Program-made: the position numbers and the translations under genes
Source: Strigamia acuminata
Lineage: Eukaryota > Arthropoda > Chilopoda > Geophilomorpha > Linotaeniidae
Direction of reading: 5' to 3'
Length of the DNA: 64,000 nt
Assembly (NCBI GenBank): GCA_949358305.1
Contig: OX442314.1
Span: forward strand, 11,277,060 to 11,341,059
Notes under the pieces: model-generated
Database searches by the model: none
Told to the model about the DNA's origin: nothing
What the model saw: only the letters and a program-made list of their open reading frames with translations
Part shown: positions 63,720 through 64,000 of the stretch, piece after piece
How the letters are laid out: each line of letters begins with the position of its first letter
How positions within the stretch are numbered: the stretch's first letter is position 1

Positions 63720-64000
63720 GTAAAATGAAGTTCTCACGTGATTTTGTGAGATTTTTTTTTTTTAGGTTTTTTTTCGTGTGTTTTTAATTTTTCGGTGCCC
63801 ATTTTTGGTATTTGGTATTTGGGCGAGGTTTGAGGTTTATGGGTGATGGTAATTCACTTCTAACGTGGTTTAGCGGTTAATTTGAACTAAAAATGAGTGT
63901 TTGTTTTATTTAATGTCAAGTTGCATGATAATTTAATAATTTTTAATCCTGCTTGTTGCATGTTGCATGTTGTATTAGTTTTTTTTTCTTTTTTCCTTAA

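Overview
The window is arthropod nuclear DNA, probably from an insect or another hexapod. The evidence is AT-rich sequence, many short spliceosomal introns (mostly 50-100 bp), conserved animal housekeeping genes (CXXC1/CFP1, VPS39, beta-spectrin) and insect-style retrotransposons (Ty3/Gypsy and DIRS). No bacterial operon, CRISPR array or tRNA/rRNA gene was recognised.

Left part (1-36,120, coding on the minus strand): a tandem array of one lineage-restricted gene family. It holds six intact single-coding-exon copies of 482-488 codons (20807-22273, 22953-24413, 26451-27908, 29830-31290, 32038-33501, 34672-36120). It also holds one copy cut by the window edge and carrying a nonsense codon (1-666), and one internally deleted relic (25061-25357). 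Each copy starts just after a splice acceptor and appears to have a non-coding first exon with a short 5' UTR intron. Between copies lie duplicated pieces of the last coding part of CXXC1, whose complete gene sits at the right end of the array. The array therefore grew by segmental duplication from the CXXC1-proximal end.

The leftmost CXXC1 fragment is split by a nested transposon stack (1411-20391). A DIRS-type tyrosine-recombinase retrotransposon of about 4.7 kb inserted into the fragment. A 13.3-kb Ty3/Gypsy element (1537-14866; two 2,129-bp LTRs with no length difference and identical conceptual translations; 4-bp TSD AACT) then inserted into the DIRS element. A 923-bp hAT-like foldback element (16829-17751; 8-bp TSD TCCACAAA) interrupts the DIRS RNase H domain. 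The DIRS inverted terminal repeats and its internal complementary region (14931-15047) can all be read directly.

Middle (36,121-45,000): the 5' UTR intron of the last array gene holds a 1.7-kb TIR transposon (36169-37842). It carries a copied piece of beta-spectrin intron 1. CXXC1 (minus; start in a 9-bp coding mini-exon at 40109) and VPS39 (plus; 21 coding exons, 40598-44659, 873 codons) are arranged head to head.

Right part (45,000-64,000): about 5 kb with no confident gene (one weak candidate exon at 45432-45543), then the beta-spectrin gene on the plus strand. It has thirty coding exons in view from 49796 to 63719 and runs out of the window before the PH domain. All exon phases are consistent. 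Intron 1 (4.5 kb) contains a 21-bp minisatellite, and an alternative terminal exon (63198-63299) may give a short C-terminal isoform.
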